Below, in pieces: positions 1 through 5,622 of a stretch of DNA of 8,001 nt. The position numbers and the translations under genes were made by a program. The notes below the pieces were generated by a model, which saw only the letters and a program-made list of their open reading frames with translations, was not told where the DNA came from and did not search any database. Positions within the stretch are counted from its first letter, which is position 1, and each line of letters begins with the position of its first letter. This stretch comes from Bacteroidota bacterium (GTDB lineage Bacteria > Bacteroidota > Ignavibacteria > Ignavibacteriales > Melioribacteraceae), in NCBI GenBank assembly GCA_021786655.1, contig JAJYMU010000179.1:5694-13694 (forward strand), read 5' to 3'.

Positions 1-752
1 AAGATACTTCCAACTTTCATTTTTTGAGTAAAGAAGCCTACGCCAATATCTACAGGTAGTGGATTTGGAAACCAAACACCTATGTTGTGAATGAATCCGG
101 CACCAAAGAAACTGAACTTTCCCATATCTTTAACGTCAGTATCGGGAAAATATCTTATCGAAACGTTAGTTCCGAAAACCGTGCCAACTGTTAATTGCGC
201 TGCAGCTGTTGGCAATGCCGGTAGTTCATCCAAAAATCCTTTTACTGCGTTTGCTGTAAAGGTTGTGCTAGTCAATTGATATCCTTGAAAGGTCTGACCA
301 GGAAAATTAATTGATAAGTACTGATTTTTACTTCCGACAATTGTAGGTCCAGAGAAGTTAACATTGAACGGAGTGTTCTGAATCTGAGACTTAAGCTGAC
401 TATAGTTGGGATTACTCTGGCTAACTCCTGAATTTTGCAAAATGGTTGCCGCTTGTTGATCACTGAAATAAAATTGACCCGACTCCACAAAACTTTTTAC
501 ATCACTTGGAAAAAATGAACCCATCGCAATTATTTTTACGTCAAGGTGAAATCCAAGTTTTGTTGCAGATGGAACCTGTGAAACCCATCCGGAATTCAGG
601 TTAGAACCAAATGCAGAGATAACGGGTTTTACATAAGCTTTACCTACAATACTTGAGAGGCTTGATAATGTTTCCTGCAAACTTTGAGCTTTAACCGAAG
701 TAGAGCAGATCAACCCCAATATTACTAAAACAGTAAAAATCCGTTTGTGCAT
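1..752 (-). CDS. Secreted DUF6588-like protein, probable outer-membrane beta-barrel (C-terminus outside window)
   Basis: The frame is open from an ATG at 752 to the left window edge, giving about 250 residues without a stop; the C-terminus is missing. The start is fixed by an AGGAGGAGGG ribosome binding site directly upstream (754-763 on the plus strand). Residues 1-23 form a signal peptide: MHKR, a hydrophobic core, then VKA-QS as the likely cleavage site. The mature part alternates polar and hydrophobic residues and ends in glycine- and aromatic-rich strands (for example FFGAGFIHNIGVWFPNPLP). This resembles the DUF6588 proteins of Bacteroidota and Ignavibacteria, which are thought to be outer-membrane barrels of unknown function. 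The family call is from remembered sequence character only. The gene lies 103 nt downstream of recN on the same strand, but its strong own ribosome binding site and unrelated role suggest it may be transcribed separately. Confidence 0.75.
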   Translation of the reverse strand, partial: MHKRIFTVLVILGLICSTSVKAQSLQETLSSLSSIVGKAYVKPVISAFGSNLNSGWVSQVPSATKLGFHLDVKIIAMGSFFPSDVKSFVESGQFYFSDQQAATILQNSGVSQSNPNYSQLKSQIQNTPFNVNFSGPTIVGSKNQYLSINFPGQTFQGYQLTSTTFTANAVKGFLDELPALPTAAAQLTVGTVFGTNVSIRYFPDTDVKDMGKFSFFGAGFIHNIGVWFPNPLPVDIGVGFFTQKMKVGSI

Positions 753-855
753 ACCCTCCTCCTTTTTGAATTAATGTCTAATAGGAATTTAGTGAACAAA
801 ACTCTTTAGGTAAAGGAAATAGTGGTTCAAAATCATTTATGTGTCGGAAAGCAAC

Positions 856-2568
856 TTAGTTTTTAGCCAATCCCATTAGCTCGCGTGCACCGTTTAAGGC
901 GGTCTCGGTAATCTTTTCGCCGCTCATCAATTTGGCAACTTCTTCAATCCGTTCATGATCATTCAGTTTTCGTATCGAACTAACAACACGTTCGCCTAAC
1001 TTTTTCTTTTCCACCGCAAAGTGCAGATGCGCCAACCCCGCTATTTGAGGCAGATGGGTTATCGCAATAATTTGGTGATACTCCGAAAGAGACTTCAATG
1101 CTTGCCCTACTTTTTGAGCGATGCGGCCGCTAACGCCTGTGTCAATTTCGTCGAATATTAGAATCGGAAGTTTGTCTGACTTTGCAAGTATGGATTTTAG
1201 CGCAAGCATTATTCTGGAGACTTCCCCGCCGGATGCAACCTTTACCAAAGGTTTTGGATCTTCACCAAGATTAGTCGAAACAAAAAATTCTATTTTATCG
1301 AAGCCGTTGGAATCATATTTGTATTTTGTTGAATCGACAATTATGAAAGACTCCGTTCCGTTGTCAGCTGTTTCGTTTTCGATCTTAACTTGAAAGTTGG
1401 AATCGGAAATTCCGAGTGACTTCAAAGCTTCCTCAATTTCTTTTTTTATTTTTTTCGAAACAGATTTTCTTTCTGCCGAAAGTTTTTTGGCAAGGTCGCC
1501 ACAGCTTCTTCTTGATTGATCGACTTTATTATTCAGTTCCTTCAGCTTGCCGGAAAAATTTTCCGCCTGCTCATATTCTTCGCCAATTCTTTTGCGATGC
1601 TCGATCACCGCTTTCAACGAACCGCCGAACTTTTTCTTGAGTAGAGTTAACGCTCCAAGTCTTTCTCGGATTTGCTCGAGATTTTTCGGATCCAAATCAA
1701 TTCTGTCCTTGTAAGTTCTTACCTGAGAAGAAATTTCGTTGAGCAAAGCCAACGCGGATTCACTTTCATTCACACTCTCAGAAAATGATCTGTCGATTTG
1801 AGAAAGTTCGGAAAGTTTATTTTTCACTTCCGCCAACCGATCCCGTATCGAGTCCTCGCTATCGTAAACAATGTTATAAATTTCATTCGAAAGAGATAAG
1901 AGTCGTTCGGAATTCTGTAAAATTTTCAACTCGTCTTCTAATTTCTGTTCTTCATCTTCTTGAGGAGAAACGGCATCGATCTCTTTAATTTGAAATTCGT
2001 AGAGCTCGCGTTTCTCTTTTAAGAGACTTTCTTTTTCTCTCAGTTCTCTTTGCTCTCTCAGAAGTTTCGCGAGTTCATCATAATTCTTTAGATATTCCGC
2101 CAAAGGTTTATCCATATTGGCAAATTCATCCAGCATCTCAATGTGAGTTTCGCTACGCAGCAATGATTGGTGTTCGTGCTGCCCATGAAGATCGACCAAC
2201 AGATCGCCAACTTCTTTGATCAGGTTCAAAGTTACCGGCGTGTCATTCAAAAAACATCTGTTCGTTCCTTTCAGAGAAACTTCGCGACGAACAATAAGCT
2301 CTGCATTATTTTCAATTTCGTTCTTGACTAAAACATTCTGGACTTTTTTATTGCCGGTAATTTCAAAGATGCCTTCAACAACAGATTTATCGGCGCCTTT
2401 GCGCACAACTTCTGTTGAAGCTCTTTCACCTAAAAGCAATCCCATCGCATCTATCAAAATTGATTTGCCTGCGCCGGTTTCCCCGGTAATTATATTCAGA
2501 CCTTTCTCGAATACAACTTCAATGTTTTCGATAAGCGCGTAATCTTTTATTAACAGAGATTTGAGCAT
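856..2568 (-). CDS. recN: DNA repair protein RecN (SMC-like ATPase)
   Basis: At 570 residues it is close to the usual RecN length (about 550-570). RecN is a cytoplasmic SMC-like ATPase that acts at double-strand breaks in recombinational repair. The N-terminal ATPase half carries Walker A GETGAGKS at residues 29-36, preceded by the typical opening LLIKDYALIENIEVVFEKGL. The middle (about 150-400) is rich in Lys, Glu and Leu, as expected for the antiparallel coiled coil. The C-terminal half carries the ABC signature VASGGEVSR (SGGE at 446-449), Walker B ILIFDEIDTGVSG (D473, E474) and the switch histidine in ITHLPQIA (H505). All ATPase motifs are intact. The ATG start at 2568 sits just before the conserved N-terminus, but no convincing Shine-Dalgarno precedes it. 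It is transcribed away from the tRNA-fMet region. No LexA-type operator was recognised upstream. Confidence 0.97.
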   Translation of the reverse strand: MLKSLLIKDYALIENIEVVFEKGLNIITGETGAGKSILIDAMGLLLGERASTEVVRKGADKSVVEGIFEITGNKKVQNVLVKNEIENNAELIVRREVSLKGTNRCFLNDTPVTLNLIKEVGDLLVDLHGQHEHQSLLRSETHIEMLDEFANMDKPLAEYLKNYDELAKLLREQRELREKESLLKEKRELYEFQIKEIDAVSPQEDEEQKLEDELKILQNSERLLSLSNEIYNIVYDSEDSIRDRLAEVKNKLSELSQIDRSFSESVNESESALALLNEISSQVRTYKDRIDLDPKNLEQIRERLGALTLLKKKFGGSLKAVIEHRKRIGEEYEQAENFSGKLKELNNKVDQSRRSCGDLAKKLSAERKSVSKKIKKEIEEALKSLGISDSNFQVKIENETADNGTESFIIVDSTKYKYDSNGFDKIEFFVSTNLGEDPKPLVKVASGGEVSRIMLALKSILAKSDKLPILIFDEIDTGVSGRIAQKVGQALKSLSEYHQIIAITHLPQIAGLAHLHFAVEKKKLGERVVSSIRKLNDHERIEEVAKLMSGEKITETALNGARELMGLAKN

Positions 2569-2716
2569 ACTGTGTTTGATAAGTTGATGCGAATATTGTG
2601 AATGACTAATTAAGTAGCAAGTAATTCAGATTGAGTTTGCAAGATTCTGTTTTAACTACGATTGAACGGGCTAATTTGACATTGCAGTGATGGATAGATA
2701 TATTTTGCCCGCAAGT

Positions 2717-2744
2717 TTGAAAGATTGTTCTAAGAAAATAAATT
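2717..2744 (+). promoter_or_regulatory. Possible sigma70-type promoter upstream of the tRNA-fMet cluster
   Basis: TTGAAA (2717-2722) and TAAATT (2739-2744) are separated by 16 bp and point towards the tRNA-fMet region. If used, the transcript would begin near the 5' end of the broken upstream tRNA copy and carry both hairpins in the leader of the intact tRNA. No better promoter was seen between 2865 and 2884. This rests on motif resemblance only in AT-rich DNA. Confidence 0.25.
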
Positions 2745-2755
2745 TTACATCGCGG

Positions 2756-2786
2756 CCCGTCATCGAAGTTATACTTCGTGACGAGA
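2756..2786 (-). repeat. Palindromic hairpin element, copy 1 (inverted relative to copy 2)
   Basis: Bases 2758-2769 and 2773-2783 form an 11-bp stem with loop TAT and one bulged T at 2763. Read on the minus strand the element starts TCTCGTC and ends GACGGG. Copy 2 at 2820-2845 starts TCTCGTC and ends GACGGA, so the two share termini while differing in the centre. It sits in the acceptor/D-arm junction of the upstream tRNA-fMet pseudo-copy. There is no T-tract, so it is not a typical terminator. Confidence 0.55.
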
Positions 2787-2819
2787 TAAAGTGTAGCAAT
2801 CATTAGCGAGTCGGGCTTG

Positions 2820-2845
2820 TCTCGTCGATGATTTTCATCGACGGA
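2820..2845 (+). repeat. Palindromic hairpin element, copy 2
   Basis: Bases 2823-2831 pair with 2835-2843 (9 bp) around loop TTT. After bulged T2822 the stem continues with C2821-G2844, T2820-A2845 and G2819-C2846. It interrupts the anticodon region of the pseudo-tRNA exactly between two CT dinucleotides (2816-2817 and 2846-2847). The intact tRNA has CT once at that site, so this looks like a 2-bp target duplication. Its termini match those of copy 1 in opposite orientation. Confidence 0.6.
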
Positions 2846-2884
2846 CTCATAACCCGAAGGTTCTTAACAATAGTGAAATTATAT

Positions 2885-2957
<73 letters not shown>

Positions 2958-2967
2958 CTAGAACATA

Positions 2968-3007
2968 GAAAAACCTTTGGAGATTGAAAGTTTTCAAAGG
3001 CTTTTTC
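2968..3007 (+). terminator. Rho-independent terminator of tRNA-fMet
   Basis: CCTTTG (2974-2979) pairs with CAAAGG (2995-3000). The stem can be extended outward by the A-run at 2969-2973 pairing with the T-run from 3002. A T-rich tract follows. It begins ten bases after the tRNA discriminator, as expected for a short single-tRNA transcript. Confidence 0.7.
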
Positions 3008-3044
3008 TTTTTAAATCCAAATGTTGATGCCATCTATTTTTCCA

Positions 3045-3078
3045 TTTCACTATTAGTTTACTACTAATTCACTACTCA
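3045..3078 (+). repeat. Three imperfect tandem 11-12-mers
   Basis: TTTCACTATTAG (3045-3056), TTTACTACTAA (3057-3067) and TTCACTACTCA (3068-3078) are adjacent degenerate copies of one unit. No function is suggested. Together with the inverted repeat at 3088-3110 this is all that was seen between the tRNA terminator and the downstream pseudo-tRNA. Confidence 0.4.
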
Positions 3079-3087
3079 TCTCACAAA

Positions 3088-3110
3088 TGACAATCAACCA
3101 ATTATTGTCA
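3088..3110. repeat. Inverted repeat TGACAAT/ATTGTCA
   Basis: TGACAAT (3088-3094) is perfectly inverted at 3104-3110 with a 9-nt spacer. It could be an operator half-site pair or a weak hairpin. No T-tract follows and no gene begins directly after it, so its role is unclear. Confidence 0.35.
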
Positions 3111-3157
3111 GTTAAGAACTAAGTTTAAACAATCGAACCAACAGTACATTGATCCAT

Positions 3158-3225
3158 GCTCATAACCTGAAGGTTCTAGGTTTAATCCGCCATTGGCGGA
3201 CTAGCCCCGCTACCAGAACAAAGAA
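3158..3225 (+). pseudogene. tRNA-fMet pseudogene, 3' half plus trailer, interrupted in the T-arm
   Basis: Bases 3158-3185 match the intact tRNA at 2915-2942 in 26 of 28 positions, from the anticodon loop into the T-loop. Then 15 bases (3186-3200) replace the three bases GTC of the intact gene. After that, 3201-3225 resume the match to 2946-2970 with 23 of 25 identical, running 13 bases past the tRNA discriminator. The replacing bases form a palindrome. The 5' half is absent; no convincing D-arm or 5' acceptor was found before 3158. This copy encodes a CCA end (3213-3215), unlike the intact gene's CTA. Homology past the tRNA end shows that gene and trailer were duplicated together. It is followed by its own terminator. 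Confidence 0.75.
3186..3200 (+). repeat. Short palindrome inside the downstream tRNA pseudogene
   Basis: TCCGCC (3186-3191) and GGCGGA (3195-3200) are perfectly complementary around ATT. The palindrome replaces GTC of the intact T-arm. Its right end, CGGA followed by CT, has the same form as the right end of the hairpin at 2820-2845. It could be a shorter relative of those hairpins or a separate palindromic repeat; the core sequence differs. Confidence 0.5.
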
Positions 3226-3252
3226 TCCGGCTTTTGCCGGACTTTTTGTTTT
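3222..3252 (+). terminator. Rho-independent terminator after the downstream tRNA pseudogene
   Basis: TCCGGC (3226-3231) pairs with GCCGGA (3236-3241) around loop TTTT, followed by CTTTTTGTTTT. It is a strong, intact terminator behind a broken tRNA, in the same relative place as the terminator of the intact tRNA. It also separates the tRNA region from the cupin gene. Confidence 0.85.
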
Positions 3253-3333
3253 AAATAGTTTTATTTGTATCGTTTGGACAGCTAACTGGTTCAAAACGTT
3301 AATCGTTTATTAAACAAAAAGAGTACACAGCAC

Positions 3334-3696
3334 ATGGCAAAAGTAATTGGAAAACCTTTTCTGATCGAAGCAGCCGGTTCACCGCCGAAAAGAATAGAAG
3401 AATTTTTTGGTCGAGTGGCGTCGCAATCCGCTTCAATCAGCATTGCGCACATGATAAGTCCTACCGGCTGGAGCGAACCCGGGCAAACACCTGAGTTCGA
3501 TGAATACACGGTTGTTCTTCGCGGACAACTACGGGTTGAAACACGGAAAGAAGTTCATGAGATTAGCGAAGGTCAAGCTATTATGATTTCTCGCGGCGAG
3601 TGGGTGCGTTACAGTTCTCCATGCACCGATGGAGCTGAATACATTGCGGTCTGCTTGCCGGCTTTTTCTCCCGACACCGTACACCGAGACGCGTAA
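3334..3696 (+). CDS. Single-domain cupin protein lacking the usual metal-binding histidines
   Basis: The product has 120 residues, the size of a single small cupin barrel, without signal peptide or membrane segment, so it should be cytoplasmic. The centre GWSEPGQTPEFDEYTVVLRG (45-64) fits cupin motif 1 in spacing, keeping E57 and G64, but the two histidines of HxH are replaced (around Q51-P53). Motif 2 (EGQAIMISRGEWVRY, from E79) keeps its glycines, while the motif proline is S86 and the histidine position is V91. The C-terminal YIAVCLPAFSPDTVHRD is the usual last strand and tail of such stand-alone cupins. Metal binding in the standard way is therefore unlikely, and a substrate cannot be named. 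Only a poor ribosome binding site precedes the ATG. The gene stands between the pseudo-tRNA terminator and a small membrane protein gene. Confidence 0.85.
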   Translation: MAKVIGKPFLIEAAGSPPKRIEEFFGRVASQSASISIAHMISPTGWSEPGQTPEFDEYTVVLRGQLRVETRKEVHEISEGQAIMISRGEWVRYSSPCTDGAEYIAVCLPAFSPDTVHRDA

Positions 3697-3698
3697 CA

Positions 3699-3735
3699 AT
3701 AAACTTTGATTGCCGTTACTCAACGCTGAGTTTAT
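3699..3735. repeat. Nested inverted repeats after the cupin gene
   Basis: ATAAACT (3699-3705) is inverted as AGTTTAT (3729-3735). Inside, ACTCA (3718-3722) pairs with TGAGT (3727-3731) around ACGC. The two stems compete. There is no T-tract, so this is at most a weak 3' end structure for the cupin transcript. Confidence 0.25.
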
Positions 3736-3807
3736 CACTTGAAAACGGTGCGTTCTTTTTGGCACTTTATTTTGCAAAAAGTTGTTTTAGATTTTAAAGG
3801 GTGCCAT

Positions 3808-3813
3808 GGGAGG
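3808..3813 (+). promoter_or_regulatory. Strong ribosome binding site fixing the start of the 33-residue protein
   Basis: GGGAGG ends six bases before the ATG at 3820. The only longer alternative in this frame starts with TTG at 3739 and has no comparable site. This decides for the short form. Confidence 0.65.
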
Positions 3814-3819
3814 TCCAAA

Positions 3820-3921
3820 ATGGAAACTGCAATTTTGTTGGGAATAATGCTGTTGTTTATAATAATTTTTGCGTCAAAAGTTTTGGGTATCTTTAAAGAA
3901 CTAAACTCCAATAAAGAATAA
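3820..3921 (+). CDS. 33-residue single-span membrane protein, function unknown
   Basis: The product is METAILLGIMLLFIIIFASK followed by a short charged tail ending in NSNKE. One hydrophobic segment (about residues 4-18) is followed by Lys20 and a polar C-terminus, as in small inner-membrane proteins. The start is chosen at ATG 3820 because of the GGGAGG site six bases before it. Reading from TTG 3739 would give 60 residues with an unlikely basic N-terminus. The stop is followed by a well-formed terminator at 3949-3986. It lies 123 nt after the cupin gene on the same strand and could share its transcript. No known small-protein family was recognised. The RBS, ORF and terminator order supports a real gene, but the short length keeps confidence moderate. 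Confidence 0.55.
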   Translation: METAILLGIMLLFIIIFASKVLGIFKELNSNKE

Positions 3922-3948
3922 TAATCCATTCAGCAAGCTTGATAAAAC

Positions 3949-3986
3949 AAAAGGTCTAGCTCTTGTGAGCCGGACCTTTTTTGTTT
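3949..3986. terminator. Bidirectional Rho-independent terminator between convergent genes
   Basis: AAAAGGTC (3949-3956) pairs with GACCTTTT (3973-3980), and an inner stem GCTC/GAGC (3959-3962 with 3967-3970) closes on TTGT. T-tracts lie on both outer sides when each strand is read, so it can stop the small membrane protein gene from the left and the DsrE-like gene from the right. Confidence 0.85.
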
Positions 3987-4005
3987 CATAAAAAAATTTC
4001 CGAAG

Positions 4006-4506
4006 CTAGAAAGACAGCGTTAATATTCTTCCCGATGTAAATTTGAAGAAGTCGGCTTTGTTGGCAAGCTTAATTCCTTTCATAAGATCAAACTCAGTAT
4101 TGTTCATTAACTCAAGACATGTTTGGCAAACGCCGAACGTAACTCCTTTATCCAGCAACTTCTGAATCAAAACTTTTGACCCTTCAAAGTGTTTCATTTC
4201 CAATGTCTGACTACTGGTCAGAAAAACTTCAGGCCCTTTGTAATCGGCAAACACATAAACGTCGTGATCGTCCGCCATTTTAAGAGCAATGGTTAGTGCC
4301 ATTAAAACGGCTTGCGGATTTCCTGAGCCGCTTGACAACTGAATGAATATCCCATCCTTTGCCGGCGGAAGCGGAGCCGATACCTGAGCTTCTTCAGAAA
4401 CTGTTTTTGATTTTGTTTTCGACTTGGAAGATTTTGTTTGAGCATTAATCGTGCTCACAGCAAATATCAATACCAGAACTATTGCAAATAGTTTGAACGC
4501 TCTCAT
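4006..4506 (-). CDS. Secreted DsrE-like protein with a CxxC motif
   Basis: The product has 166 residues. Residues 1-23 are a signal peptide (MRAFKLF, hydrophobic core, INA-QT cleavage). A Lys/Ser/Thr linker follows (24-50), then one DsrE/DsrF-like domain from about 52 to 157: first strand GIFIQLSSGSGNPQAVLMAL, second strand DVYVFADYKGPEVF, and the strand-Cys element GVTFGVCQTCLE with C127 and C130. The Cys falls where DsrE and TusD relatives carry their sulfur-relay cysteine. The domain is normally cytoplasmic in sulfur transfer, while this one is exported, where a CxxC could act in redox or sulfur binding; that role is inferred. A GGAGA site supports the ATG. The gene is 17 nt after the lipoprotein gene and is the last of its cluster, with a terminator right behind it. 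Confidence 0.8.
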   Translation of the reverse strand: MRAFKLFAIVLVLIFAVSTINAQTKSSKSKTKSKTVSEEAQVSAPLPPAKDGIFIQLSSGSGNPQAVLMALTIALKMADDHDVYVFADYKGPEVFLTSSQTLEMKHFEGSKVLIQKLLDKGVTFGVCQTCLELMNNTEFDLMKGIKLANKADFFKFTSGRILTLSF

Positions 4507-4523
4507 ATATCTCTCCTTTTGTA

Positions 4524-4949
4524 TTAGAAAGTCCCTTGTTTACTTTGAGTTATAAAGAAATACTCGCTGAGCTTGGTAAGTATCGGCGCGTCAACATCAA
4601 ATATCTGAATTCTGTAATGATTGGAATTCAATATTTCAGCCGGAATTTTCCATTCGAACAACCCAGTATTTTCATAAGCGATAGCCAGAATGCTTCGCAA
4701 TTCTTGCTTTTTGTATAATCTGATCTGAACTTTCTTTACAACATCGGGAAACGACCATGTGATTTTCTGAATAGTGCCCGGTTGCCATGTTGCGCCTACC
4801 TGCGGAGAAGAAATTCGAAGGCTGTTTAAAATTGTTTGGTCATTATCGTTTGAGATTTTTTCCGGACCGACAAGCTCGTTTCTTGAACATGAATTGAAAA
4901 TCAAAACGGAAAAGAAAAGAGTTACGGCAATAAATAATTTTGCTTTCAT
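4524..4949 (-). CDS. Lipoprotein with a Ser-Thr-rich/Kre9-type beta domain
   Basis: The product has 141 residues. The N-terminus MKAKLFIAVTLFFSVLIFNS leads to Cys21, a lipoprotein signal with a loose lipobox (FNSC) of the kind tolerated in Bacteroidota-related bacteria. A short polar linker follows, then one domain of about 95 residues beginning ISSPQVGATWQPGTIQKITW and continuing with VQIRLYKK, GLFEWKIPAEI and YRIQIFDVDAP. This pattern of P-x-x-G-x-x-W, I-x-W, then a strand describing a quantity and a W-x-I-P turn is typical of the Ser-Thr-rich GPI-anchored/Kre9-Knh1-like family (PF10342), often a surface or adhesion module. The exact role is unknown. The start at 4949 has GAGGT just upstream. 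It lies 39 nt downstream of the RDD gene and 17 nt before the DsrE-like gene. Confidence 0.8.
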   Translation of the reverse strand: MKAKLFIAVTLFFSVLIFNSCSRNELVGPEKISNDNDQTILNSLRISSPQVGATWQPGTIQKITWSFPDVVKKVQIRLYKKQELRSILAIAYENTGLFEWKIPAEILNSNHYRIQIFDVDAPILTKLSEYFFITQSKQGTF

Positions 4950-4988
4950 TTTACACCTCGCAAATTTGTTGATGCGAGAAAAGGAAAT

Positions 4989-5531
4989 TTATTTTGTTCT
5001 TGATTCAAAATCGTAAACAGAAATACTTTCCACTACCAAACATCCGGCAAGTATATCATGAAGAGCTTGTTTCTTTTCAGTGAATCCCGCCATGATGTAT
5101 CCGATACACAGAACGATTCCAGACAAAATTTTTCCGAAGTATCTTCCTGTTGCCTTTCCAAATGAAATCCGCTTACCATTCAGATCGGTAACTTTTATTG
5201 AAAGAATTATTTTTCCAAATGTCGCCTGCCGTGCTGATGATTCCATAAGCGAGTAATAGAGCCATTCGATAATGATATTGATGATTGTAAAAATTAGAAT
5301 GATCAGCAGCCATGCGGCAAAAAAAGCAATGTATGATTCATCGTGATGTTGAAAGCGTGAGACAGTTGTATAATTATCGAACCGGTTGAAGCCGCCGCCG
5401 GTAAAAAATCTCATGAAAATGAACAACCAAATCGGAACAAACAAAATTGTTCTTGCCAGACTCAAGATAAGTTGATCGATAATGTAGGCGATAAATCTCT
5501 TCCAAAAACCGGCGTACCTAATTCCGTTCAT
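4989..5531 (-). CDS. RDD family membrane protein
   Basis: The product has 180 residues with three or four hydrophobic spans (about 13-43, 67-92, 133-149). The RDD signature is present: RFIAYIIDQLIL (R12, D19) in the first span, then TFGKIILSIKVTDLNGKRISFGKATGRYF (104-132), and the closing QALHDILAGCLVV with D159. RDD proteins are small inner-membrane proteins of mostly unknown function; some relatives have been linked to sodium-proton exchange. Between spans 1 and 2 there is a glycine-, aromatic- and His-containing loop (44-66). The ribosome binding site is weak. The gap of 91 nt to the hydrolase gene upstream could hold a separate promoter, though none was convincing. Tight spacing to the following lipoprotein and DsrE-like genes suggests one transcript. 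Confidence 0.9.
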   Translation of the reverse strand: MNGIRYAGFWKRFIAYIIDQLILSLARTILFVPIWLFIFMRFFTGGGFNRFDNYTTVSRFQHHDESYIAFFAAWLLIILIFTIINIIIEWLYYSLMESSARQATFGKIILSIKVTDLNGKRISFGKATGRYFGKILSGIVLCIGYIMAGFTEKKQALHDILAGCLVVESISVYDFESRTK

Positions 5532-5622
5532 AACCCATCTTTATTTTTAAGCAATATAAAAATTCGGGCTCAAACTTGAAATTAAAGAAAGAGTTGACGC
5601 GGATACGAGGTCTTGATTTAAT

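Larger units (their letters stand above)
2751..2864 (+). pseudogene. tRNA-fMet pseudogene, 5' part, interrupted by two hairpin insertions
   Basis: Three blocks align in order with the intact tRNA at 2885-2957. Bases 2751-2755 (CGCGG) match 2885-2889. Bases 2791-2817 match 2891-2917 at 21 of 27 positions. Bases 2848-2864 match 2918-2934 at all 17 positions. Together this is 43 of 49 tRNA positions, from the 5' acceptor strand to the start of the T-arm. The first junction holds 35 extra bases (2756-2790) and the second 30 (2818-2847), and each insert contains a hairpin. The 3' strand of the T-arm and the acceptor are absent, so no mature tRNA could form. Preceding bases (ACAT before CGCGG) also resemble the intact copy's flank (ATAT). 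A dead duplicate is the simplest reading; a structured RNA leader is possible. Confidence 0.7.

Noticed and set aside
1121..2542. Plus-strand open frames inside the recN region (1121-1393, 1416-1640, 1785-1988, 2216-2542)
   Set aside because: They are antisense shadows of a fully intact recN with all its motifs and have no protein features of their own.
2606..2803. 65-codon minus-strand open frame upstream of recN
   Set aside because: Its start lies in the broken tRNA-fMet copy, it runs through a hairpin element, has no ribosome binding site, and its residue composition shows no domain or signal.
2751..2864. Upstream tRNA copy as a functional intron-containing tRNA
   Set aside because: There is no group I-like intron core, there are two separate inserts, and the T-arm 3' strand and 3' acceptor strand are missing, so splicing could not restore a tRNA.
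3045..3110. Repeats between the tRNA and the downstream pseudo-tRNA as a CRISPR array
   Set aside because: The units are 11-12 bp, degenerate and directly adjacent, with no spacers and no cas gene.
3739..3921. 60-residue version of the small membrane protein starting at TTG 3739
   Set aside because: It has no ribosome binding site at the TTG, while ATG 3820 has GGGAGG at ideal distance and begins directly before the membrane segment.
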